Below, piece after piece: positions 1 through 9,668 of a stretch of 64,000 nucleotides of DNA (positions within the stretch are counted from its first letter, which is position 1; each line of letters opens with the position of its first letter). The stretch is from Colletes latitarsis (lineage: Eukaryota; Arthropoda; Insecta; Hymenoptera; Colletidae), in contig NC_135141.1 in NCBI RefSeq assembly GCF_051014445.1, positions 4,836,001-4,900,000 on the forward strand, read 5' to 3'. Under the pieces are notes generated by a model, which saw nothing but the letters and a program-made list of their open reading frames with translations, made no database searches and was not told the origin of the DNA. Position numbers and translations under genes: made by a program.

Positions 1-1503
1 GCCCTGAAGGCCGCGGCGGAGGAAATGAGGGAGGCGGCGCGGGAGCTCAGAGGGCGGAACGCCCGTCTGCAGCTCCTGTTGGAGGAGGAGCGACAGGGGA
101 GGAGGAGGGCAGAGGCGCTGTGGAACAGCGTGGCCCTCCCTCCCATCCTCCCTCCTCCTCCACCGCCGCGTCCCTCGGCGGAGGTAAATAAGCGGAGTGC
201 GGCGGCAGTGGTGCGGGGCACCGCGGGCCCCTCCACCCGCACTCCGCCCGTGAAGAAGTCCCCGTCCTCCTCAGAAGAGGATCTTCTGAGGAGGATTGGG
301 GACATGATTGATGGCAAGCTGGCCGCCTTCCGGGAGGAGCTCCTCGCCGGAAGAGCGGTCAGCAGGAAGGCGGTGCCTCCCCGACCTGTTCCGGTACAGT
401 CGGGGAAGGCAAAGAAGGGCGGAGTGAAGGCTCCGCCCAGCGTTGCGGCACCAGGGCCCCGGGTCGCGACCCCCAAGGGGGGTGGTGTACCCGTGGTCGC
501 GGTGGTCGCGTCCTCCACGGCACCCTCCCAAGGGGGGGTGGCGTGGAGTGAGGTGGTGGGGCGGAAGGCGAAGCGGGCGGCGAGGAAGGCCTCGCAACCG
601 CAGCCTCCGCCTCCGCCGCCGGCGGCCAAGGTAAAGGCCGCGAAGGTCGGGAAGGCACGACCAGGTCGTCCCCCAAAAACGGCAGCGGTGACGCTGACCG
701 TTGCGCAGGGGGGCGACCTGACCCTCGCGGAGGCGATGCGGCTCGCCAGGGAGAATATCTCCCTGGAAGAGCTGGGCATCGCCTCCGTGAGGGCGAAGAG
801 GGCCGTGACCGGGGGTCTCTTGCTGGAGATCCCCGGTGCAGAAGGCGGCGCGAAGGCGGATCGTCTCGCCCAGAGGCTCCGGGAGCAGCTGGGCGAGCGA
901 GGTGTCCGGGTCGCCCGGCCCACGAAGCGCACGGAGATGCGCGTTTGTGGGCTGGACGACTCGGTCAGCGCACAGGATGTGTCCCGTGCCCTTGCGAGGG
1001 CGGGGGACTGTCCTGTGGAGGACCTGCGGATCGGAGAGATCCGCAGGTCGCCCTCCGGCCTCGGGTCGGTGTGGGCCCGGTGCCCCCTCTCCGCCGCCCG
1101 TAAGGTGGCGGAATCCGGGAGGGTGTTGGTGGGGTGGGTTTCGGCGCGAGTGGAAATCCTCGCGCCGCGCCCGCTCCAGTGTCACCGCTGCCTCGAATTG
1201 GGGCACGTGAGGCAGTGGTGCACCTCGCCGGTGGACCGCAGCGGTCAGTGTTACCGCTGCGGTGCCAAAGAGCACCGTGCGAGCCAGTGCTCGGCGGCCC
1301 CCCACTGCCCGCTGTGTGCGGACATGGGGAGGCCAGCCGATCACAGGGTGGGGAGCAAGAAGTGCTCCCCCCCCTCCCGGAAGGAGAGGAAGAGGCGGGC
1401 TGCACCGGCTCCGGTGCCGGGGGCGGTGGCATCGTCGTCCATGGAGGTGGACGGTGCTACGGGGACGGACGGCCGGGAGGAGGCTGGCGCGGCCATTAAT
1501 TAA
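1..1503 (+). CDS. R1-clade retrotransposon ORF1 (gag-like RNA-binding protein), 5'-partial
   Basis: The frame is open from base 1, so the protein starts upstream; the first ATG inside the window is at 25. The visible part is rich in Ala, Pro, Arg and Lys. It ends in three zinc knuckles from about base 1180: CHRC..GH..WC, CYRC..EH..QC and a third CPLC..H..C with wider spacing. Three C-terminal CCHC knuckles are typical of R1-clade ORF1 proteins, which bind the element RNA and form the particle that carries it to the chromosome. The stop codon TAA (1501-1503) shares its last base with the ORF2 start. No frameshift or internal stop is seen. The basic low-complexity N-terminal part would diverge fast, and I assign it no fold. 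Confidence 0.88.
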   Translation, partial: ALKAAAEEMREAARELRGRNARLQLLLEEERQGRRRAEALWNSVALPPILPPPPPPRPSAEVNKRSAAAVVRGTAGPSTRTPPVKKSPSSSEEDLLRRIGDMIDGKLAAFREELLAGRAVSRKAVPPRPVPVQSGKAKKGGVKAPPSVAAPGPRVATPKGGGVPVVAVVASSTAPSQGGVAWSEVVGRKAKRAARKASQPQPPPPPPAAKVKAAKVGKARPGRPPKTAAVTLTVAQGGDLTLAEAMRLARENISLEELGIASVRAKRAVTGGLLLEIPGAEGGAKADRLAQRLREQLGERGVRVARPTKRTEMRVCGLDDSVSAQDVSRALARAGDCPVEDLRIGEIRRSPSGLGSVWARCPLSAARKVAESGRVLVGWVSARVEILAPRPLQCHRCLELGHVRQWCTSPVDRSGQCYRCGAKEHRASQCSAAPHCPLCADMGRPADHRVGSKKCSPPSRKERKRRAAPAPVPGAVASSSMEVDGATGTDGREEAGAAIN

Positions 1504-4500
1504 TGCCGCCCCGCCTCCTCCTCCAGGCCAACCTCAACCACTGCCGCGCGGCACAGGACTTGATGTCCCAAGTCCTCGCGGAGTGGGGGGTTGGCCTGGC
1601 GGTCGCCGCCGAGCCGTACCGCGTCCCTGATCACCCTCATTGGGTGGGCGACGCGGACGGCTTGGTGGCGACGGTATGGGGAGGGGGCGACGGGTCCCCA
1701 CCGTTCTCCTTGTTGGAGCGCGGTCGGGGATTCGTCGCCGTGGACTGGGGGGGAGTCGCTGTGGTGGGGTGCTACATTTCGCCCCGTAGCGGTCACGCTG
1801 CGTTCGAGCTGTACTTGGCCGAGGTCGCGGCATGCGTGCAGCGCTACGCGGCCCGGCCGGTGCTGGTCCTGGGGGATTTTAATGCCAAGTCGGTGGCTTG
1901 GGGATCCCCCAGGACCTCCGTTCGCGGCGGGATCCTGGGCGATTGGGCGGCGGGGCTCGACCTCCGGGTATTGAACCGGGGGTCGGAGCACACATGCGTG
2001 CGGCGATATGGGGGGTCCATCGTGGATGTTGGATTCGCGACCCCCAACGCCGTGCGCATGGTGTCGGGTTGGCACGTGGTCGCGGGGGCAGAGACACTCT
2101 CCGATCACCGATACATCCGGATGGAGGTCTCTGCAGCCGCGAGTGCATCCCGACACGGCCGCCTGCGTGGCACCCCACCACGCCGCTGGGCGCTTCGGCG
2201 CCTGGACAAGGACGCCCTGATGGCTGCTGCCCTCGCTGCAACTTGGCCGCAGGGAGCGGCCGAGTTGCCGAGCATAGAGGAGGAGGTCGCCCGACTCGGA
2301 GCATTGGTCGCGGGTATTTGCGACGCGGCGATGCCTCGGGTCGGGCGGGCTTCTCCTCGCCGGGCGGTGTACTGGTGGTCGGACGCGATCGCGGAGTTGC
2401 GAGTCGCGACTGTCCGCGCCCGACGCCAGTACACCCGCGCGCGCCGTCGTCAACGTACAGGCGACGGCGTGGCGCGAGCGAGGGCAGCTGATGACCTGTA
2501 TGGAGCATACCGCGTGGCGCGGGTTGCTCTGCAGGTCGCCATCAAACGGGCCAAGACCCAGGCATGGAAGGAGCTCCTCCAGACCCTTGATGACGATCCA
2601 TGGGGGCGCCAATATAAGGTGGTGCTGAATAAGCTCCGCCCGTGGGCGCCCCCCGTCACCGAGGGTCTTGACCCCCGGCTACTGGAGGACGTGGTCAATA
2701 CACTCTTCCCAATTGGGGAGAGGGGACCGCGTCCTCCGGCGGCGGCGGCTGTCCCAGTGGAGTGGACGGCCGAGCTGGGGGTCACGCAGGAGGAGCTGGC
2801 AGCGGCCATCAGACGGCTCGGGGTTCGTAACACGGCCCCGGGTCCGGATGGTGTGCCCGGCCGGGTTTGGGTCTTGACCCAGGGCGTCCTTGGGGCCGAC
2901 CTCAGGCGGTTGTTCGACCGCTGCCTGAGGGACGGGCGATTCCCCCCCAGTTGGAAGGTGGCGAGGATGGTCCTCCTCCGGAAGGAGGGTCGGCCCGCGG
3001 AGTCTCCCTCCGCATACCGGCCCATTTGTCTCCTCGACGAGGTGGGCAAGCTCTTCGAGCGTGTGATTGCTGCCCGCCTCGTCGAGCACCTGTCGCGGGG
3101 TGATCCCGGTCTGGCCGACTGCCAGTTCGGTTTCCGGGGGGGCCGATCGACTATCGACGCGATAGGTCGTGTGAGGGCCCTCTCGGGGGCGGCCGTCTCC
3201 CGGGGAGGGGTGGCATTGGCAATATCCTTGGATATTGCCAATGCCTTTAACACCCTCCCCTGGGAAGAGATAAGGAGGGGACTCGAATATCATCGAGTCC
3301 CCCCTTGTCTCAGGGCGGTCGTCGGGGATTATCTCCGTGGCAGGTGGATCGAGTATCCGGGCCGGGATGGTGATATGCGGAGGGAGGTGTACTGCGGTGT
3401 TCCGCAGGGGTCGGTCCTCGGGCCACTCCTGTGGAACATCGCGTACGACTCGGTGTTGCGGGCCGGCCTCCCCGACGGCGTCAGCACGGTGTGTTATGCG
3501 GATGACACACTGGTGCTGGCCGTCGGGGCGCACTGGGGGAGGACCATGCGTCGCGCGGAGGAGGGGTCGCAACGCGTCGTCGACCGGATCAGGGGGATGG
3601 GGATGACGGTGGCGGTCCATAAGACCGAGGTGATTGCGTTTCATTCACCTCGGCAGGATCCGCCACCACCTCTGATCCGGGTGGGTGGGGCTGACATCGA
3701 GGTGAAGCCCCAGATCAGGTATCTAGGGCTGATCCTCGATAGCCACTGGCGTTTCGAGGAGCATTTCCGCTGCCTGGTCCCCCGGTTGGAAAGGATGGTT
3801 GCGGCTCTGGGCCGGATCCTGCCCAACCTGGGGGGCCCGGCGGGCCGAGTTCGTCGCCTCTATGTGGCAATGGTCCAGTCGGTGGCCCTATACGGGGCCC
3901 CCGTCTGGGCGGACGACCTGGCTGCCTCCCGGCGCAGCATGACTATGCTGCGTCGGGTGCAGAGGCGCATGGCGCTCAGGGTCGTCCGCGGGTATCGGAC
4001 CATGTCACATGAGGCGGCGACGGTTCTAGCGGGGATGCCGCCCATGGACCTGCTCGCGCGGTCGCACGCGGTGATGTACCGGCACCGCGTCGACCGTCGC
4101 GCGGGGGTGGGGGCGGTCCCGGGCGGGCAGGAACCTGCTTGGGGCGATTTGAAGCGCCAGGCCCGGCAGTCCGTGTTGCTCGCGTGGCAGGAGCGGCTGG
4201 CTCTGCCAACCGCGGGGCACCGGACTGTCGGGGCGGTTCGGCCACTCCTGAATGAGTGGCTGGACAGAGGCCATGGCAGCCTCACCTACCGGATGGCACA
4301 GGTATTTTCCGGGCACGGCAGCTTCGGAAGATACCTGTGCCGGATAGGGAAGGAGCCGACGGCGCGTTGCTGCCACTGCGACGCTGAGCAGGACACGGCG
4401 GATCATACCCTGGAGGTATGCCCCGCGTGGGAGGGGGAGCGCTGTGTCCTGGTCGGCGCCGTCGGGCGGGATGTCTCGCTGCCGGGCGTGGTGCGCGCCA

Positions 4501-4685
4501 TGCTCGGCAGCGAGGAGAAGTGGAAGGCCGTGGCCTCCTTCTGCGAGAACGTAATGTTGCAGAAGGAGGCCGCGGGGAGGGAGCGCGAGCTTCAGCGGCG
4601 CGCTAAAGCTCGCGCTCGTGCGGTGGCCCGAGGTCGTCGCCCGCTCGCGAGACGTCGCGGGCGGCCGCCTCGGCGTGGCGGATGA
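1503..4685 (+). CDS. R1-clade retrotransposon ORF2: APE endonuclease, reverse transcriptase, C-terminal zinc motif
   Basis: A 1060-residue protein that nicks target DNA and reverse-transcribes the element RNA from the nick. The APE-type endonuclease covers about residues 1-210: Asn10/Asn12, Glu37, GDFNAKS at 124-130, Asp175 in SIVDV and SDHRYI at 200-205. The reverse transcriptase covers about 440-760, with SLDIANAF at 575-582, GVPQGS at 632-637 and catalytic YADD at 665-668. A C2HC motif follows (C956, C959, H968, C973), as in R1-clade proteins. Length and motifs look complete and uninterrupted. The start ATG overlaps the ORF1 stop as TAATG, the arrangement known for translational coupling in the silkworm element SART1; that this copy uses it is inference. 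Confidence 0.95.
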   Translation: MPPRLLLQANLNHCRAAQDLMSQVLAEWGVGLAVAAEPYRVPDHPHWVGDADGLVATVWGGGDGSPPFSLLERGRGFVAVDWGGVAVVGCYISPRSGHAAFELYLAEVAACVQRYAARPVLVLGDFNAKSVAWGSPRTSVRGGILGDWAAGLDLRVLNRGSEHTCVRRYGGSIVDVGFATPNAVRMVSGWHVVAGAETLSDHRYIRMEVSAAASASRHGRLRGTPPRRWALRRLDKDALMAAALAATWPQGAAELPSIEEEVARLGALVAGICDAAMPRVGRASPRRAVYWWSDAIAELRVATVRARRQYTRARRRQRTGDGVARARAADDLYGAYRVARVALQVAIKRAKTQAWKELLQTLDDDPWGRQYKVVLNKLRPWAPPVTEGLDPRLLEDVVNTLFPIGERGPRPPAAAAVPVEWTAELGVTQEELAAAIRRLGVRNTAPGPDGVPGRVWVLTQGVLGADLRRLFDRCLRDGRFPPSWKVARMVLLRKEGRPAESPSAYRPICLLDEVGKLFERVIAARLVEHLSRGDPGLADCQFGFRGGRSTIDAIGRVRALSGAAVSRGGVALAISLDIANAFNTLPWEEIRRGLEYHRVPPCLRAVVGDYLRGRWIEYPGRDGDMRREVYCGVPQGSVLGPLLWNIAYDSVLRAGLPDGVSTVCYADDTLVLAVGAHWGRTMRRAEEGSQRVVDRIRGMGMTVAVHKTEVIAFHSPRQDPPPPLIRVGGADIEVKPQIRYLGLILDSHWRFEEHFRCLVPRLERMVAALGRILPNLGGPAGRVRRLYVAMVQSVALYGAPVWADDLAASRRSMTMLRRVQRRMALRVVRGYRTMSHEAATVLAGMPPMDLLARSHAVMYRHRVDRRAGVGAVPGGQEPAWGDLKRQARQSVLLAWQERLALPTAGHRTVGAVRPLLNEWLDRGHGSLTYRMAQVFSGHGSFGRYLCRIGKEPTARCCHCDAEQDTADHTLEVCPAWEGERCVLVGAVGRDVSLPGVVRAMLGSEEKWKAVASFCENVMLQKEAAGRERELQRRAKARARAVARGRRPLARRRGRPPRRGG

Positions 4686-5200
4686 CCTAGGCTGGGAGGG
4701 GGGTCCTGAGGGGACCCTCCTCCCGCCAGGCGGCGCCGGGTCGGACCGGTTGGGGGTAGGAGTGCCTCCCCCTACCGGTCCGACGCAAGGGGAGGCACCC
4801 TCGGCAGTCTGGTGCGGCCATGAACGCCCGGCCGCCGAGGGGTGGAAACGGGGTCGCGGGCGGTTGCGAGTTGGGGCTCGCAGCCGCCACTAAACGCGGC
4901 GCCGGGACGGATAGCGGCGGGATGGAGTGGCCCCGTCCCGCCGCTATGAGGCAGTGTGTCTACTGGGGGGACCGATTGTCCCCCCGGGGGATGGGCGCGA
5001 AAGCGCGGGCACGGGGAGGATACCGGAAGAATGCTTCGAGCGATTCCCGGTATCCTCCCAAAGCGTGCCGAAGGGTCACCGTGGGGTTTTTAGTGGGTAG
5101 GTCCCGCGCCTGTCGTTGTACGGGCGCGGGGAATCCCACACACCCCTCCCACCTCTCCCTAAGGAGGTGGGAGGGAGTCTTTCGAAGATTTTCCCCACGA

Positions 5201-5201
<1 letters not shown>
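4686..5201 (+). other. R1 copy A 3' UTR with stem-loops
   Basis: A noncoding GC-rich tail. Visible perfect stems: 5014-5026 with 5047-5059 (13 bp), 5103-5110 with 5123-5130 (8 bp), and 5145-5155 with 5164-5174 (11 bp). In addition CGTGGGG at 5080-5086 is complementary to CCCCACG at 5193-5199, two bases before poly(A), and could close the last two hairpins into one domain. In this clade the 3' UTR is commonly what the reverse transcriptase recognises; the specific fold here is inference. Confidence 0.7.
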
Positions 5202-5236
<35 letters not shown>

Positions 5237-5239
<3 letters not shown>

Positions 5240-8200
5240 GGAATAGTAGAGCCTGGTACGTCTGAGTATGTAAGTCCTGTAGTTGTTGTGAAAAAGAAAG
5301 ATGGATGTCTACGTCTTTGTATTGATTATCGGCGATTGAATAGAATTACGGAAAAAGATAAATTTCCTCTTCCATTAATCGAAGAATTATTAGATAAATT
5401 TCAGAACGCTCGAGTGTTTAGTTCTCTCGATTTAAAAAATGGATTTTTCCACGTGTCAGTAGAGAAAGAGAGTAGGAAATACACTGCATTTGTTACACAA
5501 AATGGACAATATGAATTTATTAAAATGCTATTTGGATTGTGTAACGCTCCTTCGGTTTTTCAGAGATTTATAAATTGTGTATTTCGGGATTTAATTAATC
5601 AAGATATTGTTTTACTGTATTTGGATGATGTTATTATTTTAGCTTCAGATGACAAAGAGAATTTATCACGTTTAAAATTAGTTCTTCAAGTTGCTAGTGA
5701 CTATGGATTGCAAATAAATTTCAATGAAAGTAAATTTATGAAAAGACGTATTGAATTTTTGGGTCATATTGTAGAAGCAGAGAAAATTTATCCATCAGAA
5801 GAGAAAATGAAGGCTGTATTTACTTTTCCAGAGCCAAAAAAGATGAAAGATGTCCAATGTTTCTTGGGATTATCTGGTTATTTTCGTAAATTTATTATGA
5901 ATTATTCACTAATAGCAAACGCATTAAGTGATTTGTTACGAAAAGACAGGACATTTCAATTTACCGATAATGAAAGAAAGGTATTTTTGGAATTAAAACA
6001 GATTTTGACACAAAGTCCTGTGTTGCATATATATAATTTGAATTTTGAAACAGAATTGCATACTGATGCGTGTAAAGATGGATATGGTGCTGTATTAATG
6101 CAAAAATCGCCTGACGACGGACAATTTCATCCTGTATATTATATGAGTAGAAAGACTAAATGTGAGGAACGGAATTATTGTAGTTATGAACTTGAAACTC
6201 TTGCTATCGTTAGGGCACTCGAAAAATTTCGTGTATATTTATTAGGAATTCCTTTTACCATAGTTACTGACTGTACTGCTTTTAAATTGACGATAAATAA
6301 GAAAGAATTAGTTCCGCGTATTGCTCGATGGGTTCTTTTTCTAGAAGATTATCACTATAAGATTATACATAGATCAGGCACACGTATGAAACACGTAGAT
6401 GCTTTAAGTAGATATCCAGTTTTTCAAATTACTAAAGATCCTCTATATGTTAAAATACAAAAGTTTCAGGAAAATGATGGAGAGATTAAAGCTATTATGG
6501 AAATTTTAAAAGATCATCCTTATAATAATTACTGTATACACAACAATTTGTTATATAAATTTGTGGATGGCCGAGAATTATTGGTCGTACCAAAATTGTT
6601 AGAAGGCGAAATAATTCAATTAGCACATCGACGAGGGCATTTTGCGTTGAAACGTACAGAGGAATTTATAAAACAAGATTATTATACACCTAATCTTGAA
6701 AAAAAGATTCAGCAATATATTTCTAGTTGTGTTCCGTGCATTATGGCAAATTACAAACAGAGCAAACAGGAAGGTTTCTTACATCCACTTACAACAATTG
6801 ATATTCCATTGCATACATATCATATCGATCATTTAGGACCATTAGATACTACAAGCAAAAGTTACAATCATATTTTTGTTATTATTGATAGTTTTACTAA
6901 GTTTATTTCGTTGTATCCGACAAAGTCGACGACGACGAGAGAAGTCTTATGTAAATTAGATGTACAAAAAAAAAATTTTGGAAGTCCACAACAGATTATA
7001 TCAGATCGAGGTATAGCATTTACTTCGAAAGAATTTAAAGATTATTGTGTGAAAGATAATATTAAATGCTTACAAATAACAGCAGGCTTACCGCGAGCTA
7101 ATGGTCAAGTAGAAAGATTAAATAGAACAATTATTCCGATTTTGACAAAGCTTTTGTTTAAAGATTGCATAATGCCGAGCGATTATTCTCGGCCGCAATT
7201 ACCGTTAATCCTGTTAACGTACAATTCGAAGGAGATTATCTCTAATAGGATTTGTATAGCAAGCAGTGATAGAAAAACGCGTGTATTACTAGTTTTTCTG
7301 GCATCGGTAACGGCTCATTACCTTCGATTCGAGTGTGCCAACGGTGTTGATGACGTCAGTATCGTGAGAGAGTAGCGCGTAAATAATTAGACAAAGAGAG
7401 ACTGCCGAAATTTAGACAGCGCCGCGGAACGATTAATTAGAGTACCACGGCGACGTCTTCGGCTGTCAATCCGTACAGTCTCACAACGACTTCTGAAGAA
7501 GACACATCGGCTCCCGATCGTGTCCGATCAGAGTTCGAGCGAATCTTGAGAGAGAAATTCTTGAGATACAGCTAGCAGACGATTATTAAATAAAGGGTGC
7601 AACGAGTCGATGTTCAGTCTGGTGCGGGTCCTCTGATTGACCTCGCACAGCTGAGAATTCATTAAAACTCAAATTAGCATTCATTAATTTTAGACTTTGC
7701 TTATCAAACGAGTCGACTTTCGATTCGAATAAGAGCATTCAGGAGTTTCGTTCGGGAAATTCCCAAACGAGCTCAATTTCCATTTACTGTCTAGTTTGGA
7801 GGGTTCGAGAATACACCAATAAGGTGTTCGACCCCCCTCGTGTAGTATTATTTTGTCGTTTCAAGCATATAAACGTTTGAAACACAGAGAAGTGGGCGGA
7901 TACCGTTCAAACTTCTCTGTGATTGTCGTTCGGCTTAGGAGACACCGAAGGGAGGCACCTACGTGGTGAACCTCCAGGTGGGCTCACTGGAGTCAGGTCA
8001 GCGTCCACTTCGGACGCTTGACTTTCGGTCTTCGATTTCTTACCTCTACAGACCCCGCCGGTGTAACGCTTAGAGGAGCACCTGTGCGGAGAGGTTAAGG
8101 AGTCGCGGGTCAGCCCCCCACGTAGTTCAAATACTGTCACGAATCACATCGAGTGGTGCATTCGTGCAGTGAACCACGTGCAACTCTCGACCAACAAGTC

Positions 8201-9262
8201 ATCTGTTGGAACGTTAAAGAGAAGCCGCAGATCGACGGTCGTGCCGTTGTACTGCAGTGCGACTCGACGCACAGACTCCGTGGGCATACTCACGGGATCA
8301 GTGCATTTGGAGCCTTACAACCTCCACTTGCATCCCCGTCCACTAGACAATCGACTCAGTTCGGCGCCGAAAGGAAATTTAATTCTTTTCACGCCAAAAA
8401 TTAAATACAGTCCACTTGCGAGCTCGTATATTACGAGTGAGCGAAATTCTCCGCTTCTATACATTCGATTATCGAAGCCAGGAGCGTGAGGACACACACG
8501 CGGCGAATATACGTGTAACGTGTTTACGTGTCTAACACATTGCCGTGTTTTTCTGTTCATAGAACCTTGGCCTACCTCAACGTGTCGGTTCCGACCAGCA
8601 AATCGTTGGAAACGATCAATTAAGAATTTTCGGCATTTCTGATTGTTTATCTTATTTATTTTTATAATAAACAGTTTTTTTTTGGAAAAAGAATATCTTA
8701 CATTCTCAATCACTTCCCACAATACAGATCCGATCCCTCTATCCGGACTTCGTAGTTAAAAGCATCAGCTTTTTAATAGCTTTCAATTAATGATCCTACA
8801 AAATGGTATAAGCACATAGATAAATTACAACGCGTGCTAAATTCAACTTTTCAGAGAAGTATCAATATGACACCGTTTGAATTATTATTTGGGGTAAAAA
8901 TGTATGGTGAAACTAATATTAAACTGAAAGACCTTGTCGGACAGGAATTTTTATCTCAATTTAATGAAAACAGAAACGAGTTACGTGAAAGAGCTACAGA
9001 ACAACTTTTTAAAGTGCAGGAAGAAAATCGTCATACATATAATCGAAAAAAGAAAAAAGCCGTTAGGTATGAAGTAGATAACCTTGTAGCTATCAAGCGT
9101 ACACAATTAGGTCCAGGACGAAAATTACGAGCAAAGTATCTAGGTCCATATTGCATTACAAAAGTTAAATGTAACGACACGTATGATGTAGAAAAAGTAG
9201 ATTTCCATGAAGGTTCTTCGGTAACATGTGCAGAATACATGAAACCAAGACTTATTTTGTAA
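5237..9262 (+). pseudogene. Gypsy-1 pol (RT-RNase H-integrase), split by an LTR insertion
   Basis: Coding from 5237 (start of an RT motif DGIVEPGTSEYVSP) to 7154, and again from 8784 to the stop at 9262. Motifs: CIDYRRLN, LYLDDV with catalytic YLDD, the LHTDAC RNase H site, an H-H-C-C zinc region ending SSCVPC, and integrase Asp/Asp/Glu in HIDHLGPL, SDRGIAFT and NGQVERLNR. The second part holds the integrase tail, with a DNA-binding RKLRAKYLGPY region. The two parts are in the same frame once one copy of the 5-bp target duplication is discounted, so the gene was open when the LTR landed. Any apparent protein running from 4820 into this gene is an artefact of the R1 poly(A) joining frames. The N-terminal half of pol and gag lie beyond the R1 insertion. 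Confidence 0.9.
7155..8778 (+). mobile_element. Long solo LTR (1.62 kb) inside Gypsy-1 integrase
   Basis: Bounded by a 5-bp target duplication GCTTT (7150-7154 and 8779-8783). It begins TGTTTAAAG and ends TTTTAATA, a near match to the TG...CA inverted ends of its relative at 13821-15531. It shares blocks with that relative, such as GGAGCCTTACAACCTCC (near 8310) and AATACAGTCCACT. AATAAA occurs near 7590. No coding domain is visible. Long LTRs with 5-bp duplications fit BEL/Pao or Copia; the family is not named. A non-autonomous element without obvious internal repeats is the alternative. Confidence 0.75.
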
Positions 9263-9275
9263 ACCTCATCAGGGG

Positions 9276-9360
9276 CGGATGAATGTCAAAATGGCCGGGA
9301 AGGATTAAATCCTAAATATAAGATATATTCATCCGAGGCGGATGAAGGTCAGTATGGCCG
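9276..9360 (+). repeat. Short direct repeat before the Gypsy-1 3' LTR
   Basis: A 22-bp block beginning CGGATGAA and ending ATGGCCG occurs at 9276-9297 and again at 9339-9360, 63 bp apart, between the pol stop and the LTR. It may be part of the 3' untranslated region of the element. No clean polypurine tract is visible here. Confidence 0.6.
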
Positions 9361-9362
9361 AA

Positions 9363-9668
9363 TGTAGGAGATTTGTATTGAATATTTGTGCCACGCTGTA
9401 GTTTTGTTAAATGTTAATTTATGTGCAAAAGGTTTGGGAGTGTTTTGTTCGAGAAGGAATGGGTAACCAGGGACAGCGAGAAAACGAGGAGTTGGAAACA
9501 AGTGATTGTGAAAGAGAGACGTGATTATAAGTTGTGTTGCCAATTAATGTGATTTGAATTTGTGTTGTTAATTGTTAATTGCTAATTTGTGTGTTCCTAA
9601 TTCGTTTATTAAAATTATATTCTTTGTATATTTGTTCCTCAAATATATACTCTCCGTTAAATCCTACA
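9363..9668 (+). repeat. Gypsy-1 3' LTR
   Basis: 306 bp bounded by the inverted ends TGTAGGA and TCCTACA. It is AT-rich and directly abuts satellite on the right (CTAG at 9669-9672, the probable target duplication). It begins 100 bp after the pol stop codon. The matching 5' LTR lies outside the window. Confidence 0.8.

Larger units (their letters stand above)
1..5235 (+). mobile_element. R1-clade non-LTR retrotransposon copy A (most complete copy)
   Basis: A very GC-rich element with ORF1, ORF2, a structured 3' UTR and a 34-nt poly(A) tail at 5202-5235. The order gag-like ORF with three zinc knuckles, then APE endonuclease plus reverse transcriptase, is that of the R1 clade. Its 5' end lies before the window. 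It is inserted in the Gypsy-1 pol gene, whose sequence resumes in frame right after the tail at 5236-5237. There is no 28S rDNA flank, so it is not a canonical R1 at its rDNA site. Both ORFs are open, so the copy may be or may recently have been functional. Confidence 0.93.
5236..9668 (+). mobile_element. Gypsy-1: Ty3/Gypsy LTR retrotransposon, 5' part outside the window
   Basis: AT-rich pol with the order reverse transcriptase, RNase H, integrase, and then a 306-bp 3' LTR. The R1 copy A tail interrupts it on the left, and a 1.6-kb solo LTR splits the integrase. After the LTR comes CTAG and satellite, consistent with the 4-bp target duplication of Gypsy elements, but the left flank is outside the window. 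The RNase H region with ERNY and MKHVDALSRYP motifs recalls the mdg3-type group of insects; that clade assignment is tentative. Confidence 0.9.

Noticed and set aside
1500..4700. Many long frames in other phases and on the opposite strand of the R1 copies
   Set aside because: Shadow frames caused by very high GC content; they lack family motifs and are broken in other copies.
1..5235. Insertion in 28S rDNA, expected for canonical R1
   Set aside because: No rRNA sequence flanks any copy; the 3' flanks are Gypsy, satellite or Copia.
4820..7375. A long 851-codon open frame running from the R1 3' UTR into Gypsy RT
   Set aside because: The poly(A) tail reads as poly-Lys and joins two unrelated elements; after 7154 it also enters the solo LTR. 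Not a real fusion gene.
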